This document shows positions 61,828 to 64,000 of a stretch of 64,000 bases of DNA, piece by piece. Source of the stretch: Dentipellis sp. KUC8613 (taxonomy: Eukaryota > Basidiomycota > Agaricomycetes > Russulales > Hericiaceae); NCBI GenBank assembly GCA_002286715.1, contig NSJX01000006.1, positions 620,001 through 684,000 on the forward strand. Reading direction: 5' to 3'. The notes below the pieces were generated by a model. That model had not been told where the DNA came from. It was given only the letters and a program-made list of their open reading frames with translations, and ran no database searches. The translations under genes were made by a program, and so were the position numbers. Numbering within the stretch: position 1 is the stretch's first letter; each line of letters starts with the position of its first letter.

Positions 61828-63476
61828 ATGTTCCGACCTAGTCTCTGTCATGTTTGCAGGCCAGCATTTCGCCAGCAGTGGAGCAGATCTTTCTCGCTCA
61901 CCTCGTATCGATGGCTGCCGCGGCCTTCACAGTCTCTCATGAATGCGGCTGACCAGAAGACGTCCCGACCGTCCAGGGAGGACGAGGATCTCTCGAAACT
62001 CGCCGAACCTGACCCGGAGAATGTCCAACATCCTAGAGTTTGGCCTCAGATCGGTGTACGTGTCTTCCAATATCGCATATTGGCGTTCGTTGACCGTTCT
62101 GTCGCGCATTAAGACTGCAGTATTGTTGGCCGGTGTCTTCACTTACGTTGCCGCCGCAAAGACCAACCAGATAACCCAAGATGGGGAGCTTGTCGGCGCA
62201 GAAGGTCACACGGAATGGCTGTCCCCGGTATGTTTTATGTGTCTCACTGCTTCTCACTACGAAGGCCGCGATCTCATGCCTCGACTTCACCAACGTCCAT
62301 AGAAGCGAGTGAACCAAATTCAAGCCTTTTCGAAACGCATCAGCTTCCTGCCGGAAGCGCTGCGCAACGCCGTCTCTGATCTAGGTGCTTTCATGGTTTA
62401 CAAATACGATGTCGCATCGAGCGGCGAGCGCGCCGCGTATTGGATTACTGGCATCAATATCGCTGTCTATGTGGCCTGGAAGTTCCCGGGCCTCCGGCCA
62501 TTCATGAGGGAACACTTTCGTCACTACCCGCTGAGCGGGAAGTCCTACACGCTGTTGACGGCGACATTCAGGTAGGCCCATCTCGTTTTCGTGTCCGCAG
62601 AACGGAGGATGAAGTGTAATACTTGTGTAGCCATATGTCTTTCACCCATCTTCTGTTCAACAGCGTGCCACTGATAACTTTCTGTGAGTCGTTTTTGGAA
62701 ATTAGTATCCATCACTGACCGTGTTACAACGACGCTATAGCTCGAGCGGTGTCAGACTGGATGGTCGAGGAACAAGAACACCCAGGACATCTGAAGCAAA
62801 GCAATTACGCATACCAGTTCTTCGCATTCTTCGTCGCTGGTACGAGAGATACGTATGCCCATGCGTTCACGAACTGACATATCTCTGCAACCCCAGCATG
62901 TCTTTTCTCCTCCCTAACTTCACATCTCGTTGCGACTCGCGTCGTCTTCCCGCGCATGTTGCGTCAAATGTCGCAGAGTGCCCTTGGGAAGCCCATTACA
63001 GCGCAGGCCAGCAGCCTCGCATCAGCCACGAAGACGATCGCGGCCGCGGCAGCCTCTACTGCGGCGGCAGCTGCGAGCACAAAGGCAGTCGCTGCCGCAC
63101 CAAAAATCCTACCCTCCCTCGGCGCGTCGGGCGGGGTCTACGCGATCCTTGGGCTCACCACCTTCGCGTACCCGGATCTCGATATCTACTTCATCTTTCT
63201 CCCTTCGTTTGAATTCCCCATAACGTACGGCTTCGGCACTATGGTGCTGTTCGACGTCATCGGTGCCTTGCGTGGATGGAGGTAAGCATTGCCGCCTTTT
63301 GTCCCGTTCGGTGTGGGTGTGTACTGATAACGACTAGGGTATTTGACCATTATGCGCATTTGGGGGGTGCCGCGTTTGGTGTGATTTATGGCTTGTGTGG
63401 AGTGGGCATTTGGAACTGGACAAGGAGGCATGTATGGGGGAAGGGGCCAGAGGAGGATATCCGGAGCACGTCGTGA
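61828..63476 (+). CDS. Mitochondrial rhomboid protease (PCP1/PARL-like)
   Basis: An intramembrane serine protease. ATG 61828 gives an Arg/Ser-rich mitochondrial presequence (MFRPSLCHVCRPAFRQQWSR). Splicing then gives a hydrophobic VLLAGVFTYVAAA (extra N-terminal helix, PARL type), WITGINIAVYVAWKFPG, SYTLLTATF and HMSFTHLLFNSVPLI. The catalytic Ser lies in LPSLGASGGVYAILG (63113-63155) and the His in DHYAHLGGAAFGVIYG (63348-63390). An Ala-rich loop (63050-63100) precedes the Ser. Yeast Pcp1 processes Mgm1 and Ccp1. About five introns; end TGA 63474-63476. It sits between two aldo-keto reductase paralogues. Confidence 0.88.
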
Positions 63477-63901
63477 CGGTGCTACTTGCGCTCCGTTTAG
63501 GTCTGATCGGCATGAGCGACGATCCATCTCTACCGCCTAAGGTCACGGTGAATGGCATGGCGAGTGCTGCATTTTATAATAAGGCGTTTGCCTCGGAATA
63601 GCCAGTCTCTCCTGGGACCTGGCTTATCAATGTCGTGCACGGCTCCCCGCATCGCATCATTAGCCGAGATGATGATTAGACACCAACACTACCTCCGAGA
63701 GTCCGATAACAGGTGGCACCAACAGTATTCAGTATACCGTGACTCTGACGCACATCTGGCCTGAGAGTGATGTTTGGTCTTCGTGCCCGATCTGCGATAA
63801 AAGGCGTCACCGGGGGCGCGGTTGTCATTGGAATCTGCGCGACTTTGCCCTCTTTCCTCCCACACATCCGCCGTTATACCCAGGGCACCCCGACGACTAC
63901 C
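63477..63901. promoter_or_regulatory. Promoter region of aldo-keto reductase copy 2
   Basis: 425 bp after the rhomboid stop. A GATAAAAGG TATA-like site lies at 63796-63804, about 100 bp upstream of the ATG. An in-frame upstream ATG at 63770 precedes that site. Confidence 0.4.
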
Positions 63902-64000
63902 ATGGCTAACACTCCCATTAAGCTGAACGACGGCAATACCATCCCTTGGCTGGGATTCGGTACAGGAACGGCCCTCTATACTAAAGATGCGGAGGACATC
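63902..64000 (+). CDS. Aldo-keto reductase, copy 2 (cut by window end)
   Basis: The first 33 codons read MANTPIKLNDGNTIPWLGFG then TGTALYTKDAEDI, nearly the same as copy 1 at 60164. A tandem paralogue truncated by the end of the window. Confidence 0.85.
   Translation, partial: MANTPIKLNDGNTIPWLGFGTGTALYTKDAEDI

Noticed and set aside
63770..63901. Longer, mitochondrial-looking N-terminus for aldo-keto reductase copy 2
   Set aside because: It is in frame, but a TATA-like site (63796) lies inside it and copy 1 starts at the equivalent of 63902.

Overview
The window is 64 kb of nuclear DNA from a filamentous basidiomycete, most likely an agaricomycete. This rests on dense, GC-rich genes on both strands, many introns of about 50-60 nt with GT..AG ends, tight divergent gene pairs, and a gene set (DNMT1-type methyltransferase, POT1, KEX2, CHMP7, STT4) that is eukaryotic and fungal. 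Species cannot be read from the sequence. I found no CRISPR array, operon, rRNA or convincing tRNA. Exon structures were inferred by eye from splice signals and family conservation.

Layout. 1-667: 3' end of a probable ATG9. 816-3422 (-): LEU4, isopropylmalate synthase, with a doubled regulatory region. 3677-6376 (+): GUS1, glutamyl-tRNA synthetase. 6735-8727 (-): EH-domain IRS4/TAX4-like protein. 8851-9518 (+): ECM15-like thiamine-binding-fold protein containing a 5-nt exon. 9855-15169 (-): DNMT1-like DNA methyltransferase. 15306-18067 (+): MCM7. 18252-21165 (-): KEX2. 21417-25318 (-): POT1. 25488-26893 (+): TAP42. 27122-28075 (-): YPT6/Rab6. 28475-30853 (+): MTHFR. 31176-31777 (+): APC15-like. 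31990-34238 (-): WDR20/CreC. 34443-36135 (+): BCKDH E1-beta. 36256-37563 (-): unknown one-TM protein. 37734-45427 (+): STT4 PI 4-kinase. 46614-48351 (-): nucleotide-sugar transporter. 48672-49770 (-): unknown charged protein. 50124-51781 (-): CHM7. 51917-52561: long inverted-repeat element. 53189-58484: two related single-pass membrane proteins with a degenerate third copy between them. 60164-61233 and 63902-end: tandem aldo-keto reductases flanking a rhomboid protease (61828-63476).

Most genes are housekeeping and lie in divergent pairs with 120-400 bp promoters. Several are S-phase or mitosis related (DNMT1-like, MCM7, POT1, APC15-like), and some of these promoters carry ACGCGT boxes. The last 12 kb is the more changeable part, with an inverted repeat and local gene duplications.

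The strongest unexplained signal is in the DNA methyltransferase gene. Its middle 4.7 kb (10166-14838) has almost no CpG (11 by eye), while its two ends and its neighbours are CpG-rich, and its reading frame still appears intact. The gene that should methylate CpG has itself been purged of CpG.
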